The translations under genes and the position numbers were made by a program. This document shows positions 7,873 through 13,500 of a stretch of 25,994 nt of DNA, piece by piece (within the stretch, counting starts at the first letter, position 1; every line of letters begins with the position of its first letter). The DNA lies in IMG/VR virus record IMGVR_UViG_3300025120_000477, positions 1 through 25,994 of that record; one strand, given 5' to 3'. Source of the stretch: a virus. Under the pieces are notes generated by a model that ran no database searches, was not told the DNA's origin, and worked only from the letters and a program-made list of their open reading frames with translations.

Positions 7873-8337
7873 TTAATAATTATGAATAGCTGTCAACGCT
7901 TCTTTGTAAGGTTGTATATCTGCCTCAGTAACTAACCCCTTGTTCAAAAGCTTCTGCGCTTCAGTTCCATTTATATAATGCTCATCTACTGGTTCTCCAC
8001 GTTTTATTCTTGCTGCGTTTATTTTAAATGGGTCAGGAGTATATTTGTTATCACCTGTTAAGTCACGAAACTCAGGACGCCTTGTTGATATTTGCTTTGC
8101 TGCTCTGTGCATTTCTTTGATTGTAGGCCATGTTCTGGTTTCTAAATTTCCTAGCAGTGCCTCTTCGAAATCATTAAACCAATCCTTATAGCCTCTTGTG
8201 GGAGCGTTCTTGATAATAACATTTGTAAGTATCTCAGCTTCTCTTTTCATACCCTCACTATTGTTTGTAATTGCTCTGGGCGCATTTAAACGTCCTATCA
8301 TTGATAGAAACATTTCTTTTAATTCTTCATTTCTCAT
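7873..8337 (-). CDS. Small replication-block protein, possible helicase loader
   Basis: A 154-residue protein that overlaps the end of the initiator gene by 11 bases, with GGAG seven bases before its ATG. Its helical N-terminal half (LKEMFLSMIGRLN to FNDFEEALLG) followed by TWPTIKEMHRAAKQ recalls the layout of lambda P-like loaders, which end a helical region with a Pro-containing turn. Loaders bring the host replicative helicase to the initiator-bound origin. The evidence is position behind an O-like gene plus this weak resemblance; no ATPase motif is seen, so it is not a DnaC-type AAA+ loader. It could be another small replication accessory. Confidence 0.5.
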   Translation of the reverse strand: MRNEELKEMFLSMIGRLNAPRAITNNSEGMKREAEILTNVIIKNAPTRGYKDWFNDFEEALLGNLETRTWPTIKEMHRAAKQISTRRPEFRDLTGDNKYTPDPFKINAARIKRGEPVDEHYINGTEAQKLLNKGLVTEADIQPYKEALTAIHNY

Positions 8338-9010
8338 TCATCATCTCCTGCAAAACTCTGTCTTGAATATTAACTGTTGCTAATTCTATTTCATTTGTCC
8401 ACCGTTCTTGTCTTAACCAAGTTCTAGCATGTGGTACAAACTTCATATCCTGATTGCAAAAATCTTTAATGCTATCTGCGTAAGCTTTAATACCATCTAG
8501 GATAACATCAGGTTCAGCTTTACTTAATGCTGTGATGAAAGATTGTTTAGCTGCCATCTTATTTAGCTTTCTTGGATAATAACTCCAAAATTCATCAAAT
8601 AATTCATCTATATTATTAGGTTTATTTCCAAGGTTATTTATTACAAGGTTATTCATACGCAGATTTTGCGTATCCCCATGCGCAGATATTGCGCTACCCA
8701 TACGCAGATTTTGCGCATCGTCTGAATGCCAAGGAGTTCCAGTAAGTTCTAATATATAACTATTGGTTGTTTTACCGCCTGTTTCCCTGTATTGTGCTTT
8801 TCTTGTTAATAATCCTGCGTGTTCTAAAGTAACTATATGTGTCTCTACTGATCGTCTTGACATCTCACATAAATTTGCAAGTCGGTTTATGCTTGGGAAG
8901 CATTCACCTGTTTCTCCGTTATGGTGGTCTGCAATCCAATATAAAACTATTTTAGTGGCAGGCTTTAAATTCGTTTGCTTCATAGCTAATGCTGTCATAT
9001 AATGCGACAT
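8327..9010 (-). CDS. O-like replication initiator (phage replisome organizer)
   Basis: A 227-residue protein. Residues about 10-90 form a winged-helix domain of the type that begins many phage replisome organizers (LKPATKIVLYWIADHH, GECFPSINRLANLCEMSRRS, VETHIVTLEHAGLLTRK). Residues about 135-215 hold the usual C-terminal module (FDEFWSYYPRK, FVPHARTWLRQERW). The linker is encoded by the iterons at 8654-8720, as lambda O carries ori inside its gene. The protein should bind these repeats, open the adjacent AT-rich DNA and recruit the replication machinery. AAGGA lies seven bases before the ATG. A predicted antisense RNA covers that start site, so expression may be limited post-transcriptionally. 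Confidence 0.85.
   Translation of the reverse strand: MSHYMTALAMKQTNLKPATKIVLYWIADHHNGETGECFPSINRLANLCEMSRRSVETHIVTLEHAGLLTRKAQYRETGGKTTNSYILELTGTPWHSDDAQNLRMGSAISAHGDTQNLRMNNLVINNLGNKPNNIDELFDEFWSYYPRKLNKMAAKQSFITALSKAEPDVILDGIKAYADSIKDFCNQDMKFVPHARTWLRQERWTNEIELATVNIQDRVLQEMMNEK
8590..8653. other. AT-rich stretch beside the iterons, candidate DNA unwinding element
   Basis: The 64 bases next to the iterons on the downstream side of the initiator gene are strongly AT-rich. They contain CAAGGTTATT twice (8629-8638 and 8644-8653), 15 bases apart. In lambda the AT-rich melting region also lies on the downstream side of the iterons within O. The codons here encode an Asn-rich linker (NNLVINNLGNKPNN), which tolerates such composition. 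Confidence 0.5.
8654..8720. repeat. Three tandem iterons: predicted replication origin inside the initiator gene
   Basis: Three copies start at 8654, 8677 and 8699, so spacing is 23 and 22 bases, about two helical turns. They read CATACGCAGATTTTGCGTAT, CATGCGCAGATATTGCGCTA and CATACGCAGATTTTGCGCAT. Each is an imperfect palindrome around GATTT or GATAT with TGCGTAT-like arms; copy 1 is perfect over seven bases per arm. They lie between the two domains of the initiator, as in lambda ori. Initiator dimers are predicted to bind each repeat. Function is inferred; the repeats themselves are plain in the sequence. Confidence 0.75.
8975..9003 (+). promoter_or_regulatory. Plus-strand promoter for a predicted antisense RNA
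   Basis: TTGCTT (8975-8980) and a perfect TATAAT (8998-9003) are separated by exactly 17 bases on the plus strand, opposite to the gene it lies in. No plus-strand gene exists to the left, and a good plus-strand terminator lies about 60 bases downstream. Transcription would start near 9010. Confidence 0.65.
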
Positions 9011-9093
9011 GAGGCATCCTTTCTGTGTGTTCTTTCGGTTGTTTCACTTCTCTTTAGATTGACCCTCTGCTTCGGTAGGGGGTCTTTTTATTT
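9010..9093 (+). ncRNA. Predicted antisense RNA of about 80 nt (OOP-like)
   Basis: The promoter at 8975-9003 and the terminator at 9061-9093 frame a short plus-strand RNA. It is complementary to the start codon and the Shine-Dalgarno sequence of the initiator mRNA (start codon 9008-9010, SD complement ATCCTT at 9016-9021) and its 3' end reaches the stop codon of the HTH gene. The arrangement and length resemble lambda OOP RNA, which starts beside O and runs toward the cII end. The expected effect is to block initiator translation or trigger RNase III cleavage, which would restrain replication. A leaderless 17-codon frame starts at 9009, but I consider an RNA role more likely. Confidence 0.55.
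9061..9093 (+). terminator. Intrinsic terminator with UUCG tetraloop, plus strand
   Basis: A ten-pair stem joins 9061-9070 (GACCCTCTGC) to 9075-9084 (GTAGGGGGTC) with a C(TTCG)G loop, followed by TTTTTATTT. Two G-U pairs occur in the plus-strand RNA and would be A-C mismatches in the minus-strand RNA. After the hairpin the minus strand has no T-tract. The terminator therefore serves a plus-strand transcript, although no protein gene on that strand precedes it. Confidence 0.85.
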
Positions 9094-9271
9094 AATCATA
9101 TTTAAAGTAATCTGACAAAGCTTTTACTGTTGTATATTTAACACCATCAAACACTCCATCTCTAATTCTATATACAGTGTGACGCGATAAGCCTGTCTTA
9201 CTGCATACATCTGCAGGGCGTTCATCTTTCAATAAAACCTGCACATCTTTTAACGTCAGCATTGTTTCCAT
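9092..9271 (-). CDS. Small HTH regulator, Cro/C1-like
   Basis: A 59-residue protein starting METMLTLKDVQVLLKDERPA. Residues about 18-40 form a helix-turn-helix (ADVCSKTGLSRHTVYRIRDG), followed by YTTVKALSDYF. The whole protein is a single DNA-binding domain, as in Cro-type and other minimal phage regulators. AAGGA lies upstream of the ATG; a second ATG at codon 4 could also serve. It is divergent from the early plus-strand operon, so its operators should lie in 9272-9361. It is the first gene of the replication block and takes the position of lambda cII. No cI-like repressor or integrase is visible, so its role in lysogeny is open. Confidence 0.75.
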   Translation of the reverse strand: METMLTLKDVQVLLKDERPADVCSKTGLSRHTVYRIRDGVFDGVKYTTVKALSDYFKYD

Positions 9272-9302
9272 AAATTTTTTTCCTTAATTTGCTTTATTAG
9301 GG

Positions 9303-9331
9303 TTGTGTCTACGCTACATTTATGGTAGATG
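9303..9331 (+). promoter_or_regulatory. Candidate early promoter with overlapping inverted repeat
   Basis: The 90-base divergent gap 9272-9361 must hold promoters for both directions. On the plus strand TTGTGT (9303-9308) and an extended -10, TGGTAGATG (-10 hexamer 9326-9331), are 17 bases apart. TCTAC (9308-9312) and GTAGA (9325-9329) form an inverted repeat with a 12-base gap over the same site, which could be an operator for the small HTH protein. The match to consensus is modest. Confidence 0.35.
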
Positions 9332-9361
9332 CAAGATACATTTTGGAAAAAGGACAAAAAA

Positions 9362-9580
9362 ATGTCAGAAGAAAAAAGACCACCACAAGTTACGCTAAAG
9401 CTTTTTATAGCTACAGCTATTAACAAGCACACAATGAAAGCACTGGATAATGGCGATCCAATGTTTCCTGCAGGCGCACAGAAAATATTAGATGATGCAA
9501 TTGATGATGCTTTTAAATCATTTGAACAGCATGGTATTTACGCAGGATTTAAGCCAATTAAGGAGAAGGAAGATGCCTAA
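9362..9580 (+). CDS. Unknown 72-residue protein, first gene of early operon
   Basis: The start is ATG 9362, because AGGAC (9351-9355) is well placed for it; an in-frame ATG at 9329 lies inside the promoter region and has no such site. The protein starts MSEEKRPPQVTLKLFIATAI and ends with an acidic/basic tail KPIKEKEDA. I recognise no domain. It is the first gene of the early recombination operon and overlaps the annealing-protein gene by eight bases, so it may be co-expressed with that system. Confidence 0.75.
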   Translation: MSEEKRPPQVTLKLFIATAINKHTMKALDNGDPMFPAGAQKILDDAIDDAFKSFEQHGIYAGFKPIKEKEDA

Positions 9581-10163
9581 AGAAAAAACATTGCCGCCTA
9601 AACTGTTAGAGGTTTTAAAGAAAATAGATATGACCCAAGAACAAGCCACATGGGATGTTCACGGTACACCTGTTCTTTTACACAAAGCCTGTGAAAAAAT
9701 GGCTGCAGAATACAATATTGTTTTTGATGCTCCAACAATGATAGAAAGTGATGCAAGCAGTAAACAGGCTGTAATGTGTGTTACTGGACATATGGGAGAC
9801 AATACTGAGTGGTCTATTGGTGAAGCTACACCCTACAACAATAAAAACAATTATCCTTACGCAATGGCAGAAAAACGCGCCAAAGACAGGGTAATACTAA
9901 AACTTGTTGGTTTACATGGTCACGTTTACAGCGAAGCAGAAGCAGATGAATTTAATGAAGCAAAGCCAAAGCCTCTAATGAACCTAGACACTGAGGCCAG
10001 AGTTGATGCAGCTATTACGTTTTACGAAAACTGCAATCAAAGTAGATTTGCAGACAATGAAAAGCGTTACAAAAATTTATTAAATAATGCAGATATAAAT
10101 GAACAACAGTATGAGGCTGTTGTAGAAGCACATGACAAAAGAAAAGTGGAGTTAATGATATGA
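9573..10163 (+). CDS. Putative single-strand annealing recombinase
   Basis: A 196-residue protein starting MPKEKTLPPKLLEVLKKIDM; the start at 9573 is set by AAGGAGAAGGA just upstream. The core WDVHGTPVLLHKACEKMAAE and the segment YAMAEKRAKDRVILKLVGLH resemble the conserved core of phage annealing proteins of the Rad52/Erf type, where an AxxKAxxRxxLxxxG-like helix follows a beta-sheet. Such proteins coat single strands and pair homologous ends. The next gene is SSB, the usual partner. The C-terminal 60 residues are helical and possibly bind SSB. The family is inferred from memory; a different DNA-binding role is possible. Confidence 0.6.
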   Translation: MPKEKTLPPKLLEVLKKIDMTQEQATWDVHGTPVLLHKACEKMAAEYNIVFDAPTMIESDASSKQAVMCVTGHMGDNTEWSIGEATPYNNKNNYPYAMAEKRAKDRVILKLVGLHGHVYSEAEADEFNEAKPKPLMNLDTEARVDAAITFYENCNQSRFADNEKRYKNLLNNADINEQQYEAVVEAHDKRKVELMI

Positions 10164-10543
10164 AAGTTATTACAATATTCGGGCGTGTCACCAAAGACTG
10201 TGAAGTTCGTCAGACAGACACAGGGAAGTTTGTTACCTTTTCTGTTGCAGTTAACGAAGGTTATAAAGAAAATCAAACAGCAATCTTCTTCGATGTAGCT
10301 TACAATCGTGAGGGCATTGCACCTTATGTGACTAAAGGTAAGCAAGTTACAGTGCATGGTGATTTTAAAACTAGTGTGTACAACGACAAAACTTACCTAA
10401 AAATACAAGCTTATAAAGTTGAGTTAGGCGGCTCTATACAAGGCGCACCTAAGACTGTTAGCGAAGTATCTCAGCAAAACAACAGAATGGCAGAAGGTCA
10501 ATCAGTAACGGATGATTTGGGCGATGATGAAATCCCATTCTAA
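10160..10543 (+). CDS. ssb: Single-stranded DNA-binding protein
   Basis: A 127-residue SSB with an OB-fold start (MKVITIFGRVTKDCEVRQTD, then FVTFSVAVNE) and the hallmark acidic tail DDEIPF at the C-terminus, which recruits partner proteins. A polar linker lies between them at about residues 90-118. It protects single strands during replication and recombination. It overlaps the upstream gene as ATGA, so it is translationally coupled to the annealing-like protein. Slightly shorter than host SSBs, normal for phage versions. Confidence 0.9.
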   Translation: MKVITIFGRVTKDCEVRQTDTGKFVTFSVAVNEGYKENQTAIFFDVAYNREGIAPYVTKGKQVTVHGDFKTSVYNDKTYLKIQAYKVELGGSIQGAPKTVSEVSQQNNRMAEGQSVTDDLGDDEIPF

Positions 10544-10946
10544 AATTCAAGTTCATATCAGGGATGGGCAACTACTGCCTGTCTCTGAGCATGACAGTCA
10601 ACAGCTACAAGAAGCAAAGCAGGGGCAAACCTACAACCTGCAAACCACAGGAAAACGATCTAACCCACATCATAGTTTGTATTGGGTAACATTAAGTAAC
10701 GTGGTTAAAGCAACAGGGCGTTGGCCTACAACAGAACACTTGCACAATGAGTTAAAGTGGGCATGTGGTTACGTTAAGATGCGTTGGAATAGTTTAGCAA
10801 GCGCACACATGAGAATGATTGATAGCATCAATTTTGATGAAATGGATCAGAAAGAATTTAACCAATATTTCGAAATGTCTATGGAAAAACTAGCAGAGGC
10901 TATAGGATATGACCCAATCGAAACCAATATACGAAAACAAAAATGA
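10524..10946 (+). CDS. DUF1367-like conserved phage protein
   Basis: About 140 residues. The start is uncertain: ATGs at 10512, 10524 and 10527 all lie inside the end of ssb and none has a clear Shine-Dalgarno sequence; I use 10524. The middle reads HHSLYWVTLSNVVKAT, then GRWPTTEHLHNELKWACGYV, and the end FDEMDQKEFNQYFEMSMEKL followed by AEAIGYDP. I recognise this combination from phage recombination clusters, where it is often annotated DUF1367 or hypothetical. Function unknown; position between ssb and a nuclease suggests a role in recombination. Confidence 0.7.
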   Translation: MMKSHSKIQVHIRDGQLLPVSEHDSQQLQEAKQGQTYNLQTTGKRSNPHHSLYWVTLSNVVKATGRWPTTEHLHNELKWACGYVKMRWNSLASAHMRMIDSINFDEMDQKEFNQYFEMSMEKLAEAIGYDPIETNIRKQK

Positions 10947-11361
10947 CTTTCTGGTAGAGCAGAAGCTTGCAGATTTTCTATGCGAAAAGTGGAAGTGTGA
11001 AATGTATCGCCAGAAAAAATTATCACAGTTTGATTTTATTGCACACAAAGATGGAAAACCTAAAGCATTGATCGAACTGCGCAAACTAAACTGTTCGAAA
11101 GACAAATACCCTACAGCAATGGTCAGTATGACAAAGCTTGTAGCTTGGCACACAATGTATGGAATAACGCGACTTCCATGCCTGTTTGTGGTACAATGGC
11201 AGGATGCGGTTGGTTATGTCGATTTGCAAGAGTACGTTATGACAGGTGATTTTAGAATGTCACCTATCTCACATAACCGCCGCAACCCTGCTGATGATCG
11301 TGAAATTGTAGCACACTTGCCAGTAGTCAATTTTACATTTTTTAAGGGAGAAAACCAATGA
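10909..11361 (+). CDS. Predicted PD-(D/E)XK-fold nuclease
   Basis: A 150-residue protein. The segment QFDFIAHKDGKPKALIELRK looks like the core strand pair of the PD-(D/E)XK fold, with D in FDF and E in IELRK; the usual E-x-K reads E-L-R-K here. YPTAMVSMTKLVAWHTMYG and LPCLFVVQWQDAVGYVDL complete a pattern common in small nuclease-like proteins of alphaproteobacterial phages. Expected role: cutting recombination or replication intermediates. It overlaps the preceding gene by 38 bases and the next as ATGA. The catalytic lysine shift lowers confidence in activity. Confidence 0.6.
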   Translation: MTQSKPIYENKNDFLVEQKLADFLCEKWKCEMYRQKKLSQFDFIAHKDGKPKALIELRKLNCSKDKYPTAMVSMTKLVAWHTMYGITRLPCLFVVQWQDAVGYVDLQEYVMTGDFRMSPISHNRRNPADDREIVAHLPVVNFTFFKGENQ

Positions 11362-11831
11362 ATATAGAAGAACAAATAGAAAGAGATGAATTTTCAGTAA
11401 AGTTAAGTTTGGCTTTAAAATCTATATGCCCAACAGAAGGGCCATTTCCTAGAAAGCCAGAGATGCAAATTAAGAAAAAGATTGTTATCGAAACAAGAGA
11501 TGGCAATGAGTTTACTGTTGAAGAATACGAAAAACAAAGAGGTGAGATTGATTGGGTGCAAGGATTGTTGCAATTAAAAAATAGTACAAGAATTATTAAT
11601 TGCTTGGCTAACAAATTTGACAGTAGTTTATTTGAAAGTAATTGTTGGGATAAAAAAATACACGAAAGAATTGCTCCAAAAGAAAAAAGAATATTAGATT
11701 TAAACAACCCAAAGCATAGAAAAAAAATACGCGAAATAAATACTAAACATATTACTAATCTTGGCAAAATTTCTAAACTTGAATTAAATAGATTTTTAAA
11801 CGAATACTGGCCTTGGGATAATTATGAGTAA
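11358..11831 (+). CDS. Unknown 157-residue Lys/Glu-rich protein
   Basis: No recognisable domain. The protein starts MNIEEQIERDEFSVKLSLAL, is rich in Lys, Glu, Ile and Asn, and ends NRFLNEYWPWDNYE. Its DNA is more AT-rich than its neighbours, which may mark a later insertion into the operon. A strong Shine-Dalgarno (AAGGGAG) precedes the ATG, and it overlaps both neighbours (ATGA at the start, eight bases at the end), so it is clearly part of the operon. Function unknown. Confidence 0.7.
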   Translation: MNIEEQIERDEFSVKLSLALKSICPTEGPFPRKPEMQIKKKIVIETRDGNEFTVEEYEKQRGEIDWVQGLLQLKNSTRIINCLANKFDSSLFESNCWDKKIHERIAPKEKRILDLNNPKHRKKIREINTKHITNLGKISKLELNRFLNEYWPWDNYE

Positions 11832-12156
11832 TTTAACTAACAGACCACCGCTAGGTTTAAAAACCAAAACAAAGAAAAAAGACGCAAAGCACTTAGAAAA
11901 GATTAGACAGATGCCTTGCTGTGTGTGTCAGAAATTTGGGCAGGCACAGCTTAGTCCAACAACAGCGCACCATGTAATCCATGACAGGTATGGCACAACA
12001 AAATCTAGTGACCTGCAGGCCATACCCTTATGTGATGGACATCACCAAGCATTGTGGGATAAATCGAAAGATTGTGCAATACATGACAACAAAAGAAAAT
12101 GGCGTGAACTTTATGGTGCTGATTGGAGTTATTCAGTCCAAGATACGGAGATATAA
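11824..12156 (+). CDS. HNH-type nuclease, recombination-associated
   Basis: A 110-residue protein with a Cys pair in PCCVCQKFG (about residues 32-40), then TAHHVIHDRYG and LCDGHHQALW. This is a Zn-stabilised HNH (beta-beta-alpha metal) nuclease, with the AHH histidines as catalytic residues and the Cys and later His as zinc ligands. The end KWRELYGADWS is common in phage proteins of this group (Ref- or DUF968-like). It probably cuts DNA during recombination or packaging. Its last 28 bases overlap the end of the convergent RusA gene. Confidence 0.75.
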   Translation: MSNLTNRPPLGLKTKTKKKDAKHLEKIRQMPCCVCQKFGQAQLSPTTAHHVIHDRYGTTKSSDLQAIPLCDGHHQALWDKSKDCAIHDNKRKWRELYGADWSYSVQDTEI

Positions 12157-12575
12157 AGCACTGGCCCTTTTTCTGGATGGCAAAAAACCTTTTGCGCTTC
12201 GATACTTGTAACCTGTTTATCATCCAGAATGATACCATCCATTCCGCTAATACCGTCTTTGGCTATTTTTACAATGTTATCAAGATCAGGTTTAGCAATA
12301 GGTTTTAAAACACCATACTCTGCTTCTAATCTTTTTACTTTGGGCCACGATTGCGGTATGTCCATGAAAGCTACAACTTTTACATGACAAAACCTACCTG
12401 TTGGTTTAAGTTTTATTTCTTGCATTTTAGACCAAGCTGCAGCCTGTATGCGTTTTTCATATTCTCTAGTTTTAGTCGGAGTATATGCGTGACCTGCCTT
12501 GGTAAACCTTGGCCTGCCCTTGCCTATTGGCTGTCCAGAAACTTCTATTTCTACTTGGTTTAAGGTTACGATCAT
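12129..12575 (-). CDS. rusA: RusA-family Holliday junction resolvase
   Basis: A 148-residue protein starting MIVTLNQVEIEVSGQPIGKG. I place the start at ATG 12575; a longer frame begins with GTG at 12629 and adds an implausible basic leader. GKGRPRFTKAGHAYTP and KPDLDNIVKIAKDG with DDKQV are the RusA signatures; the Asp residues in PDLDN and DDKQ are the catalytic metal ligands. RusA dimers cut four-way junctions after branch migration, before packaging. The gene is on the opposite strand to its likely partners, ends inside the HNH gene, and has only a weak ribosome binding site. Confidence 0.92.
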   Translation of the reverse strand: MIVTLNQVEIEVSGQPIGKGRPRFTKAGHAYTPTKTREYEKRIQAAAWSKMQEIKLKPTGRFCHVKVVAFMDIPQSWPKVKRLEAEYGVLKPIAKPDLDNIVKIAKDGISGMDGIILDDKQVTSIEAQKVFCHPEKGPVLYISVSWTE

Positions 12576-12663
12576 AAATCTTTGTAACTTTTTTTTAAAA
12601 TAATGCAAATGTCGAAAAGGAGTTCGCACAATAAAAAAAATTTAACTAACTTATCTAATTTTG

Positions 12664-12691
12664 TTGACAGGTATGTATCTTCTGTGATACC
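12664..12691 (+). promoter_or_regulatory. Candidate promoter for the second plus-strand operon
   Basis: In the 142-base divergent gap between rusA and the next gene, a perfect -35 TTGACA (12664-12669) is followed after 16 bases by an extended -10, TGTGATACC (hexamer 12686-12691). GGTAT (12670-12674) and ATACC (12687-12691) form an inverted repeat with a 12-base gap across the spacer, as would an operator. The rest of the gap, 12576-12663, is AT-rich; I see no clear rusA promoter in it. Confidence 0.5.
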
Positions 12692-12717
12692 GTCATTGTA
12701 TAGAGAAGGAAAACAAC

Positions 12718-12987
12718 ATGACACAATTTAGCACTGACATAAACGTAGTTATCAGAGATAGAGAATTTAGAATTGATATTACTGGTGACGTAGACAGAGA
12801 TGGTTGCGCAGAAAACATAGAGATGTTCTGGCAAAACTTTGTAACTAAACAACAAAAAGATTTACCAAAGCGTGTTCGCACATACGTCGAAAAAGAATAC
12901 GCTTACGAAATCGATGAAGCAATTAGTTTAGCATCAATAGAAGATGGTGACTTTGCTTACGATTGTTGGAAGGAGCGTTACACATGA
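12718..12987 (+). CDS. Unknown acidic 89-residue protein
   Basis: First gene of the second plus-strand operon, with AGAAGGAAAAC before the ATG. It starts MTQFSTDINVVIRDREFRID, is acidic and rich in aromatic and charged residues, and ends FAYDCWKERYT. I recognise no domain. The clean ribosome binding site and the ATGA overlap with the next gene support it as real. Small acidic early phage proteins often bind host proteins; nothing in the sequence points to a target. Confidence 0.75.
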   Translation: MTQFSTDINVVIRDREFRIDITGDVDRDGCAENIEMFWQNFVTKQQKDLPKRVRTYVEKEYAYEIDEAISLASIEDGDFAYDCWKERYT

Positions 12988-13118
12988 ACCCTGATGATAG
13001 AGAAGAAAACTATAACGAAGATTGTGACTGCTACGGCTGCGCCACTATGCGTCACGAATGTTGGTATGATTATATAGAGAGAAGAAAGAAAGAGAAGGAA
13101 CAAAATGAAAGATTATGA
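12984..13118 (+). CDS. Cys-rich 44-residue mini-protein, possible zinc binding
   Basis: A short frame encoding MNPDDREENYNEDCDCYGCA followed by TMRHECW and a Lys/Glu-rich tail. Cysteines at residues 14, 16, 19 and 26 with a nearby His could form a small zinc site. The ATG overlaps the upstream stop (ATGA), and its end overlaps the next gene by 14 bases, which fills an otherwise empty 117-base gap in a tight operon. Function unknown. The frame could be chance, but the packing and a Cys pattern with no stop argue for a gene. Confidence 0.6.
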   Translation: MNPDDREENYNEDCDCYGCATMRHECWYDYIERRKKEKEQNERL

Positions 13119-13290
13119 ATTTACATTTGACAGCGAATACGGCGTTTACTTTGGCATGATCCAAGCGCCAGATGAAAAAACATTTCTGGAGGAAATCAGA
13201 AAGCAGTACCCACACGATAAAGGTGCGGATGGTTACTTTGACTGTCCTGACACTGGTGAAGAAAAACCGATAAAGTGGGGGGATCTGTAG
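13105..13290 (+). CDS. Unknown acidic 61-residue protein
   Basis: Starts MKDYEFTFDSEYGVYFGMIQ, with AAGGAAC in front of the ATG, and ends GEEKPIKWGDL. Acidic and aromatic, with no family I recognise. Its TAG stop overlaps the GTG of the next gene (TAGTG). Part of a run of small early genes of unknown function. Confidence 0.7.
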   Translation: MKDYEFTFDSEYGVYFGMIQAPDEKTFLEEIRKQYPHDKGADGYFDCPDTGEEKPIKWGDL

Positions 13291-13496
13291 TGGATTACTG
13301 GACGCTTCTCACGCTAGGCTATCAGGTGCTTGAGCATACTATGTATGTAAGCATTTGGTTCTCTAGTGAAGAAGATTGTTGGAGTGTGCTTCTAAGCAAC
13401 GGTACGCTCTACGATCAGATAAATGCCCAAGAAGGTTATTGTGACGTAAGTGACGTTACATCTAAGCTAGTTAAACCTGTTCTGCGGCCTTGGTGA
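13290..13496 (+). CDS. Unknown 68-residue protein
   Basis: I place the start at GTG 13290, which overlaps the preceding TAG stop and has GGGGGGA about eight bases upstream; a GTG at 13275 is also in frame. The sequence starts (M)DYWTLLTLGYQVLEHTMYV and ends SKLVKPVLRPW. It is rich in aromatic residues but has no clear membrane segment. No function recognised. Confidence 0.65.
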   Translation: MDYWTLLTLGYQVLEHTMYVSIWFSSEEDCWSVLLSNGTLYDQINAQEGYCDVSDVTSKLVKPVLRPW

Positions 13497-13500
13497 TAAC

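Noticed and set aside
7868-7896. Perfect TTGACA (-35) on the minus strand inside the 154-residue gene
   Set aside because: The -10 at the right distance (AAAGAT) is poor, and any transcript would run straight into the terminator at 7765-7814.
8654-8720. CRISPR array or transposon repeats
   Set aside because: Three direct copies follow each other without spacers, have dyad symmetry and lie in a coding sequence; iterons explain them.
9009-9062. 17-codon plus-strand frame in the predicted antisense RNA
   Set aside because: It would be leaderless and has an unremarkable Phe-rich sequence; the RNA structure and antisense position explain the transcript better. Not excluded.
11342-11767. 141-residue Leu/Ser/Phe-rich frame on the minus strand
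   Set aside because: It is the complement of an AT-rich plus-strand gene; such composition gives spurious hydrophobic frames. The plus-strand gene has operon overlaps and a Shine-Dalgarno.
12576-12629. Longer RusA start at GTG 12629
   Set aside because: The extra 18 residues are basic and unlike the family; the core begins just after ATG 12575.
12608-12733. About 40-residue plus-strand frame across the rusA/operon gap
   Set aside because: No ribosome binding site, runs through the likely promoter, and overlaps the start of a gene with a good Shine-Dalgarno.
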